A stretch of DNA of 64,000 nt, taken from positions 1 to 64,000 of the forward strand of contig JAGQUQ010000002.1 in the NCBI GenBank assembly GCA_020438425.1, written 5' to 3'. The DNA comes from Solirubrobacterales bacterium (GTDB taxonomy: Bacteria > Actinomycetota > Thermoleophilia > Solirubrobacterales > 70-9). The translations under genes and the position numbers were made by a program. The notes beneath the pieces were generated by a model. It was not told the origin of the DNA. It searched no databases and saw only the letters and a program-made list of their open reading frames with translations. Numbering within the stretch: the first letter of the stretch is position 1; every line of letters begins with the position of its first letter. Shown here in pieces: positions 37,226 to 46,405 of the stretch.

Positions 37226-37627
37226 GCCCTAGTTGTCGAGGCTATGGGGCACCAAGACCTCGCCCTGGCGGCGCTTCATCACGATTCGCACGAGGCTTAC
37301 GCATGCGATATCCCCAAACCACTCAAGCGTCTCTTGGAACCTGAATACACCGCCATCACGGATCGACTCGACCGGGCAATCGCGGTCGCGCTGAACTTGC
37401 CGATCTTGGACCTCGAGGACCAGCGGGCTCGTCCGATCAAGGACGCCGACGACGCCATGCTGGTTCTCGAGGCAGAGGAGTATCTCGCGGGCGCTCCTCC
37501 GGATAGGGACTTGCCTACCGGGTTGCTTGACCTCGCGAGGGCCACAGTGGAGGTGAAGGCTTCGATGGCGTCCGACGAAGCGAGAGACTCCTTCCTCGCG
37601 TTCCATGAGCGCCTTACGCAGCCGTAA
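37226..37627 (+). pseudogene. Truncated second copy of the HD phosphohydrolase
   Basis: Near-identical to residues about 60-192 of the HD protein at 27554-28132 (A-M-G-H-Q-D-L-A-L-A-A-L-H-H-D-S onward). The N-terminal third, including the first His-bearing segment R-S-V-A-E-H, is missing and replaced by the recombinase remnant. A start at ATG 37244 gives 127 residues retaining only the His-Asp pair, so activity is doubtful. Confidence 0.85.
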
Positions 37628-37639
37628 CCCGAGTGAGTT

Positions 37640-38413
37640 CTACATCTCCGGTGGCGACAGTGGCTCAAGGACCTTCTGATCGGTGCTTGATCGGTTTCGC
37701 TCGAACCAGTCATCGAGGACGGTCCGGGTCAACCGTTGCTCGGCAGCGGCCCCGCGGGGTTGGAGTGGCCGTCCGTCAGGCGGGACACCCTGGTCTGGAT
37801 CGAGCAACTCGGCGTCAGCGTGATCGCAGAGATCCCCGAGTGCTATCCGGGCGGTGCTGTCGGCGCTGAATGCGGGTGGCAGGACGAGGGCGACGGGTCG
37901 GGCGAAGGCGGCTCTGAACCCTTCCGGGTAGAGCTCGATTCGGCCCCAGGCTTCGACCACGCCAGTCAGGTAGCGATTCCCGTTTGCTGCCTTGTCGCCG
38001 CTCCAGAAGTACCACGGCGGCATCAGCCATGGGTGGTAGGCACGAAGGCCACATTCACAGTTCTTGCCAGGGATTTCATGAAGTTTGTTCACGACCTTCA
38101 TACAACGAGCTCGGGTGGCACTCCCGTCTATCTCCCAGCTAGGCAAATTCAACTTGAGCGATCCGAGCGGCTTGAGCTCGTCCAGGGATGGAGGCACGAG
38201 CCACTGCCGAACGCCCAGGATTGTTCCAGTGAACCGCGGGGCCAGGTCGTCGCTCCCCTCGACTGGACCTTCGGTCTGATCTCCCGATGCCGGTTCGAGG
38301 CCCCAACGGGCTTCTTCTCGATCGGAACCGGCGCTTGGTTCGACGAGGATGGTGCGGGATGGATCGCGTGCCCATATTCGGGTTCCGAGCGTACGCGGGG
38401 GACTCACAGGCAT
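37640..38413 (-). CDS. Island hypothetical protein with C-x-C-G motif (copy 2)
   Basis: 257 residues from ATG 38413 with GGAAGGAGG upstream (a further upstream Met exists). Homologous throughout to the 28144-28896 protein: T-L-G-T-R-I, T-G-T-I-L-G-V-R-Q-W-L-V, C-E-C-G-L-R-A-Y-H-P, T-G-V-V-E-A-W-G-R. It remains intact although its HD neighbour is truncated, which suggests it is useful alone. An IS3 element begins about 120 bases upstream. Confidence 0.75.
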   Translation of the reverse strand: MPVSPPRTLGTRIWARDPSRTILVEPSAGSDREEARWGLEPASGDQTEGPVEGSDDLAPRFTGTILGVRQWLVPPSLDELKPLGSLKLNLPSWEIDGSATRARCMKVVNKLHEIPGKNCECGLRAYHPWLMPPWYFWSGDKAANGNRYLTGVVEAWGRIELYPEGFRAAFARPVALVLPPAFSADSTARIALGDLCDHADAELLDPDQGVPPDGRPLQPRGAAAEQRLTRTVLDDWFERNRSSTDQKVLEPLSPPEM

Positions 38414-38562
38414 TCCTCCTTCCGAGGTTCGGTCCGATTCGGAACGATTGAGACGGGGCACCGCACGAAATCAGATGCAGGCCTCTCGCATAGTCGCACC
38501 CTCGTGACCACGCCCTCGGACGCGGTCTGAATGATTCGCCCCGGGTTTTGTGGAGACGGTTT

Positions 38563-39464
<902 letters not shown>

Positions 39465-39466
<2 letters not shown>

Positions 39467-39788
39467 ATTTCCCCGGTGGACGCGGGTCGAGCTCCCGCGC
39501 GAAAAAAGCCGAAGCCGCCTTCAAAATCTCGTTGGCGCGCCTCAGCTCCCGGTTTTCACGTTTCAGGTCCTTGATCTCCTGCCTCTCAGCCGTGGACTCG
39601 CCAGCCCTCGATCCGTGATCGATCTCGTGCTGCCTAACCCAACGCCTGAGAGTTTCCGGGGTCATCCCCGACTTGCCCGCCACCGACTCAATACACGCCC
39701 ACTGCGACGAATACTCGCCCTGGTGCTCGAGCACCAGGGCGACCGTGCGCTCCCTGATCTCCCGCGGATACCTCTTCGAACTTGCCAT
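39465..39788 (-). CDS. IS3 orfA transposase DNA-binding subunit
   Basis: 107 residues from ATG 39788. HTH_Tnp_1 domain (Y-P-R-E-I-R-E-R-T-V-A-L-V, T-P-E-T-L-R-R-W-V-R-Q) then a leucine-zipper-like coiled coil (I-K-D-L-K-R-E-N-R-E-L-R-R-A-N-E-I-L-K). It ends where orfB should begin. Intact, but its partner is broken. Confidence 0.9.
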
Positions 39789-39913
39789 ACGACCGATCCT
39801 CTCAAACAGAATGGCCTCCAACAAACCCGGGGCGAATCAATCTTCGTCATCGCTGCTTTGTCGGGAACCACTTGGTCGAGTGAGTCTGCCCCAACCAACC
39901 CTAGGGGGTCTGG

Positions 39914-41233
39914 TCACTTCCGATAATCAATCTCATACGGAAGCAGCTCTTCTCCCAAGGCGGAAAGCATGATGTTGAGTGCGGTCCGCACCTCTCCCAC
40001 CAAATCGCCATCTTCGTCGAGCTCGACGGCTTCCTCCCAGTTCCAGAATCGCCCCATCCAGAGGCCTTGGCGGAGGTAGATTGTCTTTCGATCGCTAGCC
40101 CCTCCCACTCTGCGAATGAACAAATCAAGCTCTTCATCGGTGGGACGTTCCAACAGGCCTTGTTCGGAAAGCCAAGGCAATAAGTTGCCGTGCAGTTCAT
40201 CTGGGCTGAAGGCTCGATTTCGATTTCTACCTTCAGGGGAGATCCAGAGGTCTATATACCGATCGAGGGGAAAGCCTTCACTGAAGCTGATCCCCGCCCG
40301 CCCGCCGTTGTCGTAGCGAAAGCCGAGTCGACCGTTTGTTTTGATCGCGAAGCCGGGCTCATCCGCTAGATCTCTCAGCCGACTAGCTCGTACTTCGTCG
40401 TCGTAGAGGTACCGCGTCTCATCCTTAAGTTCTCCGGGCCAAATCGAAAGTCGAACACCATCGGCATCTCGCGCCAGCCGGGCGAGCTTCACCGACTTGG
40501 CGCAATCAAGGACGACCTCCGAGTAACCAGAATCTTCAGATGCCTGAAGTACGGTTGCCTTCCCAAGCACTGAACGAAGCCTTCGTTGCTGGCGTACGAC
40601 GTTGGAACCGGCTCTCTTTAGTGTGGTGAAAGGCAGTAGGTCCGCAAAGTGCTCTTCCGCCATCAGGAAGAAGTCTTCTATAATGAGGAGTTCGCTTGGA
40701 GCTAGAAGTCCTTCTTCGCTGAGAACTAACCACCGCTCGAGTAGATCGTGCCACGGGACACCTACTACCGGCCTGAGTTCCTTCTCGAAAGTGATCCCAT
40801 GGGGCGAGAGGTAACGAGCCTGCCCGTCCCATTGACCGGGTTGAATTTTACTCTCGATGGCGATAATGAGTCGCCTGCCGTATCTGATCAAACCATCGAG
40901 TCGCTGACCGCGCTCTCTGAGTTCCACTCGACCTTGCTCGTAGCTCTCGTCAGGAGTAAGAAACACGCTCACGAGCTCCTCCACATGCGCGTCTTCTATA
41001 CCTGTACGTTCTGACTCGGTTCGATCAATAAGCTCAACTCTCTGGGTATCGAACTCGCCGCGTGGCAGGACACCGAGATCTAGGTTAGATTCGGGGACAG
41101 CGAGGCGTAGGAACGCATCTTGGGCGAGAGGCACCAGTCGCATGACGATGAGAGCTGCGCGGGTCAGTCGATCTTCATGGCCATCCTGTGCGCTTTCGTA
41201 GGGTCGAAAAAGGTTCATGTGAGGGTTCGCCAT
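39914..41233 (-). CDS. Stand-alone PD-(D/E)XK nuclease-like protein
   Basis: 439 residues. Near residue 110-130 it has R-L-D-G-L-I-R-Y followed by I-A-I-E-S-K-I, the D-x(n)-E-x-K core of PD-(D/E)XK nucleases, after a helix with E-D-R-L-T-R-A-A-L. The 300-residue C-terminal part is unrecognised (W-P-G-E-L-K-D-E-T-R, R-Y-I-D-L-W-I-S-P-E-G). It lies just outside the IS3 right end and may be a solo defence nuclease. Codon use is less GC-rich than the core genome. A short region (41234-41428) separates it from the zinc-ribbon gene. Confidence 0.65.
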   Translation of the reverse strand: MANPHMNLFRPYESAQDGHEDRLTRAALIVMRLVPLAQDAFLRLAVPESNLDLGVLPRGEFDTQRVELIDRTESERTGIEDAHVEELVSVFLTPDESYEQGRVELRERGQRLDGLIRYGRRLIIAIESKIQPGQWDGQARYLSPHGITFEKELRPVVGVPWHDLLERWLVLSEEGLLAPSELLIIEDFFLMAEEHFADLLPFTTLKRAGSNVVRQQRRLRSVLGKATVLQASEDSGYSEVVLDCAKSVKLARLARDADGVRLSIWPGELKDETRYLYDDEVRASRLRDLADEPGFAIKTNGRLGFRYDNGGRAGISFSEGFPLDRYIDLWISPEGRNRNRAFSPDELHGNLLPWLSEQGLLERPTDEELDLFIRRVGGASDRKTIYLRQGLWMGRFWNWEEAVELDEDGDLVGEVRTALNIMLSALGEELLPYEIDYRK

Positions 41234-41428
41234 ATGTTTCTCCTATGTCACGGCCAGTTTCAGGACCGATAAACGGGGTTCGGTCAACACCCCTATGGCA
41301 TCTATTCTTGCGGACGAGTGGGGGCCGGGCTCGATGGTCACACCCGGATCGGCCTGTACGGTGATTGCGGAAAGCTCGAGGATGGTGAGCCGTAACCCCG
41401 GCGGGGACTCATCGCCGGTCGGTCTGTG

Positions 41429-42043
41429 TCAGCAGGCGTCGAGTTCGTACTCCCAATTGATGAGGACCGCCGAGCTCTCCAGGATGGTTCCGAGTCGACC
41501 GGTTTGGTCTTCAAGCCAAAGGCCGAGCAGGAGCTTCAGTTTCGACTCGCGTTCCAGACAGTCCTGAGCAAGCAGTTGCGTGACCCGGGCGCTGACCTGG
41601 TTCGTCAGTCCGACGAGGGCAGCGTCGAGGCCGATGTCCGAATGGTCAACGTTCAGTTCGAGCAGCGAGGCCTCCCATCGTCCGATCGTTGGGGATTTGT
41701 GGCTCCCGAACGCTCTGACCTCCACGTGGACATCCAGTTCTCCGGCCAGTGCCGCAAGGTCTTGATGTCGGATCAGCACCGAATCTTCGACCTCCTGTTT
41801 CACCAGCCGGGGCATCAGATCGGGATCGAGCTGTCTCGAGGCCTGAAGCCTCATTTCATCAAACGGTGGTCTGATCTCCCGAAGGCCGAAACCTGCGGGT
41901 TCAGACGTGACTGTCTCCGGGAGCTCGATCAAGTCCGATCCGCAGTAGGTGCACGCTTGCCCGGTCAGGGTTCCTTCCTCCCCGAAGTAGTCGAAAGCGG
42001 CGCAACAATAGAGGCACTGTAGACTGGAGGAAAGCACGAACAC
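41429..42043 (-). CDS. Zinc-ribbon hypothetical protein
   Basis: 204 residues. The N-terminal zinc ribbon is C-L-Y-C-C and C-T-Y-C-G (residues about 10-35), then L-R-E-I-R-P-P-F and a long helical domain (A-L-A-G-E-L-D-V-H-V, A-R-V-T-Q-L-L-A-Q-D) with a C-terminal W-E-Y-E-L-D-A-C. After the TGA the same frame stays open for 61 codons. Upstream lies repeat D. Function unknown. Confidence 0.65.
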   Translation of the reverse strand: MFVLSSSLQCLYCCAAFDYFGEEGTLTGQACTYCGSDLIELPETVTSEPAGFGLREIRPPFDEMRLQASRQLDPDLMPRLVKQEVEDSVLIRHQDLAALAGELDVHVEVRAFGSHKSPTIGRWEASLLELNVDHSDIGLDAALVGLTNQVSARVTQLLAQDCLERESKLKLLLGLWLEDQTGRLGTILESSAVLINWEYELDAC

Positions 42044-42085
42044 ATGTTCGCATACATTTCGGACGAGTCAAGGGGTCAGGCAGAT

Positions 42086-42150
42086 TCAGGCTGGGAAGTT
42101 GCCGCAAATTCGGGCGTCACCCTGAGAAACGGATCGGGCCCCCGCTATTC
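42086..42150 (+). repeat. Island repeat D (att-like)
   Basis: ATTCGGGCGTCACCC, TGAGAAACGGATCGGGCC and the core CCCGCTATTC. The minus-strand reading I-A-G-A-R-S-V-S-Q-G-D-A-R-I ends with a stop at 42086-42088 in the same relative place as repeats C and F. Confidence 0.8.
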
Positions 42151-42157
42151 ACTGAAA

Positions 42158-42180
42158 GCCCCGCTGATTGCGGGGTTTTC
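42158..42180 (+). terminator. Rho-independent terminator beside repeat D
   Basis: CCCCGC (42159-42164) pairs with GCGGGG (42170-42175) around TGATT, followed by TTTTC. Reading in + direction it would end transcription coming through repeat D. Confidence 0.65.
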
Positions 42181-42234
42181 TCATGAAGAGTCAGCGCTGG
42201 TGAATCAAGAGGTGGTTGCCGAGCGGAGATCGAC

Positions 42235-43476
42235 TCAAGACCACAGCCCTCTTGCCGGTACGGCGGCGAGGCGATCGCCGAACGGGAGCGTGTCGGCACC
42301 GGTGTACAGAACCACGCCGGCTTTGAAGCGGTCGCCGAGCTTGTCGCGGAGGTAGCGCAGTCCGGCGAAATCCCGGGTCCCAGGGGTTGCTCCGGCCTTG
42401 ACTTCGACGCCGACGATTTCGCCGCTGCGGCGCTCCAGGATTACGTCCACCTCGCGCTGCTGCTTGTCGCGGTAGTGGAAGAGCTGGACGGGTTCGTCCG
42501 CCCAGTCGGCCTGGCGCAACAGCTCCATCGCTACGAAGCTCTCGAACAGCGGTCCGGCGAGGTCACCATCTTCTGTGATGCGGCGTTCGTTCGCACCGAT
42601 CAGATACGCCATCAGACCACTGTCTACGATGTGCAGCTTGGGACTCTTGATCTGACGGCTGCCCAGATTGACATGCCACGGTCTGAGCTGGCGGACGAGG
42701 AATAGATCTTCAAGGACTTTGGTGTGGGCACGGGCTGTGTTGGTGTCAACTCCGAGATCGGTGGCCATGCCATGGAAACTCGCCAGACCACCCGACCGCG
42801 AGGCGATTACGAAGAGCAGACGCTCTACGTTCCCGGTGTTGCGGACATTTGCGATGTCGTCGAGATCGCGGCCGATGATCGACGCGACATAGCTGGCGAA
42901 GAAGCGGGATCGGCCGCGGGAGCTTCGTCCTTGCAGTTCCGGATAGCCACCGGTGACCAGCATTTCGGCTAGGGCGCCGCGGCCAACGTCCGATCCGGTG
43001 ACTTGCGGGAAGCGGCCGTTGAACAATTCGTCGATGAACGTCTCGGAATGGTTGTGTAACTCACCCTGCGATAGCGGCCAGAGGTTGAGGTACTCGATCC
43101 GTCCGGGAAGCGCGTCCGCAACGGTCGGGAGTGTGAGGATGTTCGCCGATCCCGTGAGCAGGAACTGGCCTCGGGAGGGGTCGTTGTCGAGGCGCTGTTT
43201 GATGGCGAGGAGTAAGCCGGGTGCTCGCTGCACCTCGTCGATCACCGCAGGCCCGGAGATCCCGGCGACAAAGCCGGTCGGATCCTCCCTCGCGGCGTTT
43301 GCGGTGGCTTCGTCATCAAGGCTGATGAGATGAGCCGGGTATGCGTTGGAGGCCAGGTCAGTAGCGAGAGTGCTCTTGCCGACCTGCCGTGCGCCCAGCA
43401 GCGCGACGGCGCGACTCTCGGCCAGTGCCTCCAGAAGAAACGGGCGGAGATGGCGGGCGTGGAGTTTTGGGGCCAT
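42235..43476 (-). CDS. AAA ATPase with DUF4143 nuclease-like domain
   Basis: 413 residues from ATG 43476 (an ATG-preceded frame extends to 43497). Walker A G-A-R-Q-V-G-K-S-T-L near residue 30; Walker B V-I-D-E-V-Q-R-A-P; sensor L-L-T-G-S-A-N-I. The C-terminal DUF4143 domain has I-V-D-S-G-L-M-A-Y, F-E-S-F-V-A-M-E-L and the PD-(D/E)XK-like R-E-V-D-V-I-L-E with V-E-V-K-A. The family is common in accessory DNA; a toxin or defence role is often suggested but not established. A single-gene module between repeats D and H. Confidence 0.9.
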   Translation of the reverse strand: MAPKLHARHLRPFLLEALAESRAVALLGARQVGKSTLATDLASNAYPAHLISLDDEATANAAREDPTGFVAGISGPAVIDEVQRAPGLLLAIKQRLDNDPSRGQFLLTGSANILTLPTVADALPGRIEYLNLWPLSQGELHNHSETFIDELFNGRFPQVTGSDVGRGALAEMLVTGGYPELQGRSSRGRSRFFASYVASIIGRDLDDIANVRNTGNVERLLFVIASRSGGLASFHGMATDLGVDTNTARAHTKVLEDLFLVRQLRPWHVNLGSRQIKSPKLHIVDSGLMAYLIGANERRITEDGDLAGPLFESFVAMELLRQADWADEPVQLFHYRDKQQREVDVILERRSGEIVGVEVKAGATPGTRDFAGLRYLRDKLGDRFKAGVVLYTGADTLPFGDRLAAVPARGLWS

Positions 43477-43505
43477 GCTCTCGACCCTAGCAACCAAGCC
43501 GGACG

Positions 43506-43538
43506 GATTATGAATATCAGGGTAGACAGATTATGAAT
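43506..43538. promoter_or_regulatory. Direct repeats GATTATGAAT before the DUF4143 ATPase gene
   Basis: Two copies of GATTATGAAT at 43506-43515 and 43529-43538, 23 bases apart. The second is part of the near-palindrome AGATTATGAATCT. On the minus strand each offers CATAAT, a plausible -10. Candidate operator/promoter. Confidence 0.45.
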
Positions 43539-43576
43539 CTAAACGTGGTCATATTGTGTTCGTGGCATAACTGGCC

Positions 43577-43617
43577 CATAACCCGAAGGTCGCCGTTTCG
43601 GGACGGGCCGGGTATTC
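43577..43617 (+). repeat. Island repeat H, partial tRNA-fMet 3' half
   Basis: Starts with 17 bases CATAACCCGAAGGTCGC identical to tRNA-fMet 20628-20644, then a degenerate T-arm-like part and GGGCCGGGTATTC. The minus-strand reading includes A-T-F-G-L, as in the recombinase tail. This is the copy retaining the most tRNA anticodon-arm sequence. Confidence 0.8.
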
Positions 43618-43677
43618 GGTTTCAGGTGACCCAGTCGGGAGCGAGATTCTCGAGGGTTCGTCCCGTTCCTCCTGGAA

Positions 43678-45012
43678 ATGAAAGGGGGACGCGATCTGTC
43701 CAGAGCGCACTCTGACCGGTTCTGTCAGATCGGGGGTCTTGGCGCGACTCACCCCAAGGTGAAAGCGAGAATCCACAGGGGAGCTTCGGAAGTGGGTGGC
43801 TCTACAGTCGAGCTTGAGGCTGGCGGTCAGCGCCTCGTCCTCGATGTGGGACTTCCCCTCAGCCCATCGAAGGTTCGCTACCGGGACCTGCTTCCCGACG
43901 TCCCTGGACTATGGGCCGAAGGCGATGGGTCTCTACTCGGCGTCCTGGTCTCTCACGGGCATCTCGATCATTGTGGGCTGGCTGACTTGGTCAGGCCGGA
44001 GATACCCGTCTTCATGAGTGAAGCCGGACGGCGCGTCCTCGAGCAGGCGGCTTTCTACAACACGAGATGGCAGCCCCCAAAGCAAACTCGTTCGCTCCCT
44101 CTTGATTGTTCATTCGATTTAGGCCCTTTCAGGATCACCACTTTTCGGGTCGACCACAGTGCTTACGACTCCCGCGCCTTTCTGATCGAGGCTGCCGGAA
44201 AGCGCCTTGTTTACTCGGGTGATCTGCGCGCACACGGTAGGAAAAGTGGCTGGTTGGAGAACCTGATCAAAGTCGCCTCCGGGTCCGACTGCCTTCTTCT
44301 TGAAGGGACCAATGTCGGCCGAGAAGTCGCGCTCGAAAGGAATTCTTCAATGCAAGATGAACTCGCGGTTGAAGAACGCTGCTCCGAACTCTTTGCTCAC
44401 CATGAAGGGTTGGCCCTAGCCTTTTTCTCGGCCCAGAACACCGACAGGCTTGTTTCGGTGCGAAACGCAGCCCGCCGCGCCGGACGCCACCTGATTCTCG
44501 ATCTCTACGCGAACGACCTCGCGAAGGCGACGAACGACCCTACCGTTCCCAGCGCTATGGACGACGGCGTTCGGGTCTATGTCACAGAAAGTCAGCGCCG
44601 CCGGGTGCTTCGTTCGGGTGAATTTGACCGGGTGAACTATCTAGGTAGATCACGCATATTTCGCGACGAAATCGCTGAAGATCCCGGCCGTTGGGTGATG
44701 CTCACTAGGAACTCAATGCTTGGTGAGTTGGCCCGCGATCAGTGTCTGGTCGGGGCTCGATCTGTCTGGATGTCGTGGCCGGGATATCTCGAACCGGAGT
44801 TCGGAAGTTCCGGTCAGGAACTCGCCCAGCAAGGGCTTAGTCCCGAGTTCGTCCACACCTCCGGCCACGCCCGGGTATTCGATCTCCAGTGTCTCGCCAC
44901 CGCCCTCGCCCCGGATAGAGTGATCCCGATCCACACGAACGAACCGAACGCATACGCCGACCTGTTCGAAGGGGTTGAAGTCAAAGACGACAACGAGTGG
45001 TGGGAGGTTTGA
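43678..45012 (+). CDS. MBL-fold/beta-CASP hydrolase (RNase J/CPSF-like), first gene of a three-gene operon
   Basis: 444 residues from ATG 43678; GTG 43759 would start just at the domain (A-R-I-H-R-G-A-S-E-V-G-G). The metal site is S-H-G-H-L-D-H-C-G near residue 100, with Y-S-G-D-L-R (bridging Asp) near 185. The beta-CASP insert has L-A-F-F-S-A-Q-N-T-D-R and L-D-L-Y-A-N-D. The C-terminal S-G-H-A-R-V-F-D-L and I-P-I-H-T match the C/H motif layout. Proteins of this class process RNA as endo- or exonucleases, some acting on DNA. Gene 2 begins 1 base later. Accessory location argues against a housekeeping RNase J. Confidence 0.85.
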   Translation: MKGGRDLSRAHSDRFCQIGGLGATHPKVKARIHRGASEVGGSTVELEAGGQRLVLDVGLPLSPSKVRYRDLLPDVPGLWAEGDGSLLGVLVSHGHLDHCGLADLVRPEIPVFMSEAGRRVLEQAAFYNTRWQPPKQTRSLPLDCSFDLGPFRITTFRVDHSAYDSRAFLIEAAGKRLVYSGDLRAHGRKSGWLENLIKVASGSDCLLLEGTNVGREVALERNSSMQDELAVEERCSELFAHHEGLALAFFSAQNTDRLVSVRNAARRAGRHLILDLYANDLAKATNDPTVPSAMDDGVRVYVTESQRRRVLRSGEFDRVNYLGRSRIFRDEIAEDPGRWVMLTRNSMLGELARDQCLVGARSVWMSWPGYLEPEFGSSGQELAQQGLSPEFVHTSGHARVFDLQCLATALAPDRVIPIHTNEPNAYADLFEGVEVKDDNEWWEV

Positions 45013-45013
45013 G

Positions 45014-45919
45014 ATGGATTTCAGCAAGGGTGGTGGCAAGCCAAAGGTGCCGGTCAACCCTATGGGTCGGCGGTACGTCGAAATACACCAGAAGGCGAGC
45101 GCCGACTCAGGCCCTCGCCCTCGTGGATCAAGGGCGAAGGCCCAGCTCAAGCTCGCGGAGAAGGCAGTGGCGGACGCTTCAGTTCTCGCGCGCGACTTCC
45201 AGGAAAGCGTCGACAAGCTCGAGAGGGAGTACATGCCACGCAAGGAGCCTTTCCACCCACGTCGTTCAGAAGAGGCGACCTGGCAAGCGAAATACATCGA
45301 AGAGTACGTTCCGGACGAGGTCGTTACATCGAATATCGCGGCTCGGGCCCGAAAGAGCGGCCTCTTTCTCGAAGGACACGGCAAGATCAAATACGTGGAC
45401 CGCGAAATCAAACCGGTGAGAACGACGAAGGGCATCAAACAGAAGAAGGGTTCAGGCATCGACTTGCGTCTGGACCTGCTGCTGGCTCAGGGTGATCGCC
45501 CGATCGTTGCCGAAGTGAAGTGTCGTGGGGACGAAAACGCCTACTACGCGCTAATACAGAGTCTTGCGGCAGCGGCCCAGTTGTCTCCCAAGCTTCAGCG
45601 CAAGAGGCTCACCTGGGCTTACGGTGAAGGCCGAGCCAAAGAAGAAAAAGCTGTCGATTTGAGCGAGACCAATGCGATCGCCGTGTGGATCATGCTTTGC
45701 CGGCACAACAGCAGAGGAGAAGAAAAGCGAGAGATGTTCGATCTGACACGCCGGATCTCGCAAGAGCTCATGGGGGGTACAAACTTCAAGAGGTATGTGT
45801 CTGAAATTCGATGCGTCTGGATCGCCGACTTGGAGGAAGGGCCGGTCAGACTCACCGAAGAACCAGCAAAATTCAAGGGCAAGTCCGACGATCGCCTCAG
45901 GGGCTGGTGCGCAAAATGA
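45014..45919 (+). CDS. PD-(D/E)XK nuclease-like protein paired with the MBL hydrolase
   Basis: 301 residues from ATG 45014 with GGGAGG upstream. A long charged N-terminal helical part (K-A-Q-L-K-L-A-E-K-A-V-A-D-A, S-V-D-K-L-E-R-E-Y) precedes a nuclease core L-R-L-D-L-L-L-A-Q followed by V-A-E-V-K-C-R-G-D, the D and E-x-K of PD-(D/E)XK folds, at about residues 155-180. Then Y-A-L-I-Q-S-L-A-A-A-A-Q-L and a beta strand with C-R-H-N. It overlaps the third gene by ATGA. Confidence 0.75.
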   Translation: MDFSKGGGKPKVPVNPMGRRYVEIHQKASADSGPRPRGSRAKAQLKLAEKAVADASVLARDFQESVDKLEREYMPRKEPFHPRRSEEATWQAKYIEEYVPDEVVTSNIAARARKSGLFLEGHGKIKYVDREIKPVRTTKGIKQKKGSGIDLRLDLLLAQGDRPIVAEVKCRGDENAYYALIQSLAAAAQLSPKLQRKRLTWAYGEGRAKEEKAVDLSETNAIAVWIMLCRHNSRGEEKREMFDLTRRISQELMGGTNFKRYVSEIRCVWIADLEEGPVRLTEEPAKFKGKSDDRLRGWCAK

Positions 45920-46269
45920 GCATCTTTGAGGGCGAACTCAGGGTGGCTACCGGAAGGTTGCCGACGGACCTTCGAACCTGGATGCGACGGGCCCTTGACT
46001 CGGGGTGGTTCGACATCACCTCCGGCAGCTACGACTCACGGGGCGTAGGCCGATGCCCGGTCGGCGCAGCGGCGGCCTTGGCCGGAGTCTGGGTCAACGG
46101 AGGCATCACCGGAAAGCCCGAATGGGGAACTCCCGAGGAGCCCGGTCCCCAAGTCGAGAACTTTGCGGCCTACTTCGACCTTGTATCAGAAGACATAGGC
46201 CTCGACGCGGCAATCGCGATCGTGACACAAGACCTCGGTGTAAACCCAGAAATGGCGGTAGCAGCGTGA
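45916..46269 (+). CDS. 117-aa protein, third gene of the MBL/PD-(D/E)XK operon
   Basis: 117 residues from ATG 45916, overlapping the upstream stop. Helical N terminus (L-P-T-D-L-R-T-W-M-R-R-A-L), Gly/Ala-rich C-P-V-G-A-A-A-A-L-A-G-V-W, and an acidic C-terminal helix region (E-D-I-G-L-D-A-A-I-A-I-V). I do not recognise it. Its strict coupling suggests a partner or regulator of the two enzymes. Confidence 0.65.
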   Translation: MSIFEGELRVATGRLPTDLRTWMRRALDSGWFDITSGSYDSRGVGRCPVGAAAALAGVWVNGGITGKPEWGTPEEPGPQVENFAAYFDLVSEDIGLDAAIAIVTQDLGVNPEMAVAA

Positions 46270-46272
46270 CGT

Positions 46273-46334
46273 CTATTCAGCTATTCGTTCGACAACTCGG
46301 GTGTCACCCCGAGAAACGAATCGGACCGAGTATT
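46273..46334 (+). repeat. Island repeat E (att-like)
   Basis: ACTCGGGTGTCACCCC, GAGAAACGAATCGG and a diverged core ACCGAGTATT. Minus-strand reading R-F-V-S-R-G-D-T-R-V-V-E-R-I-A-E then stop at 46273-46275. It starts 4 bases after the operon's last stop. Confidence 0.75.
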
Positions 46335-46405
46335 GGGCGCCCCGGCCAACGATCGTAGAGGCCAAGGGTCGGCTGCATTTCTACGGGATGCCCAAGAGGG
46401 AGACG

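Noticed and set aside
41243-41431. Selenocysteine insertion at the TGA after the zinc-ribbon gene
   Set aside because: The hairpin after the TGA is short and has no recognisable SECIS loop; no Sec machinery is visible. A plain stop or nonsense mutation is simpler.
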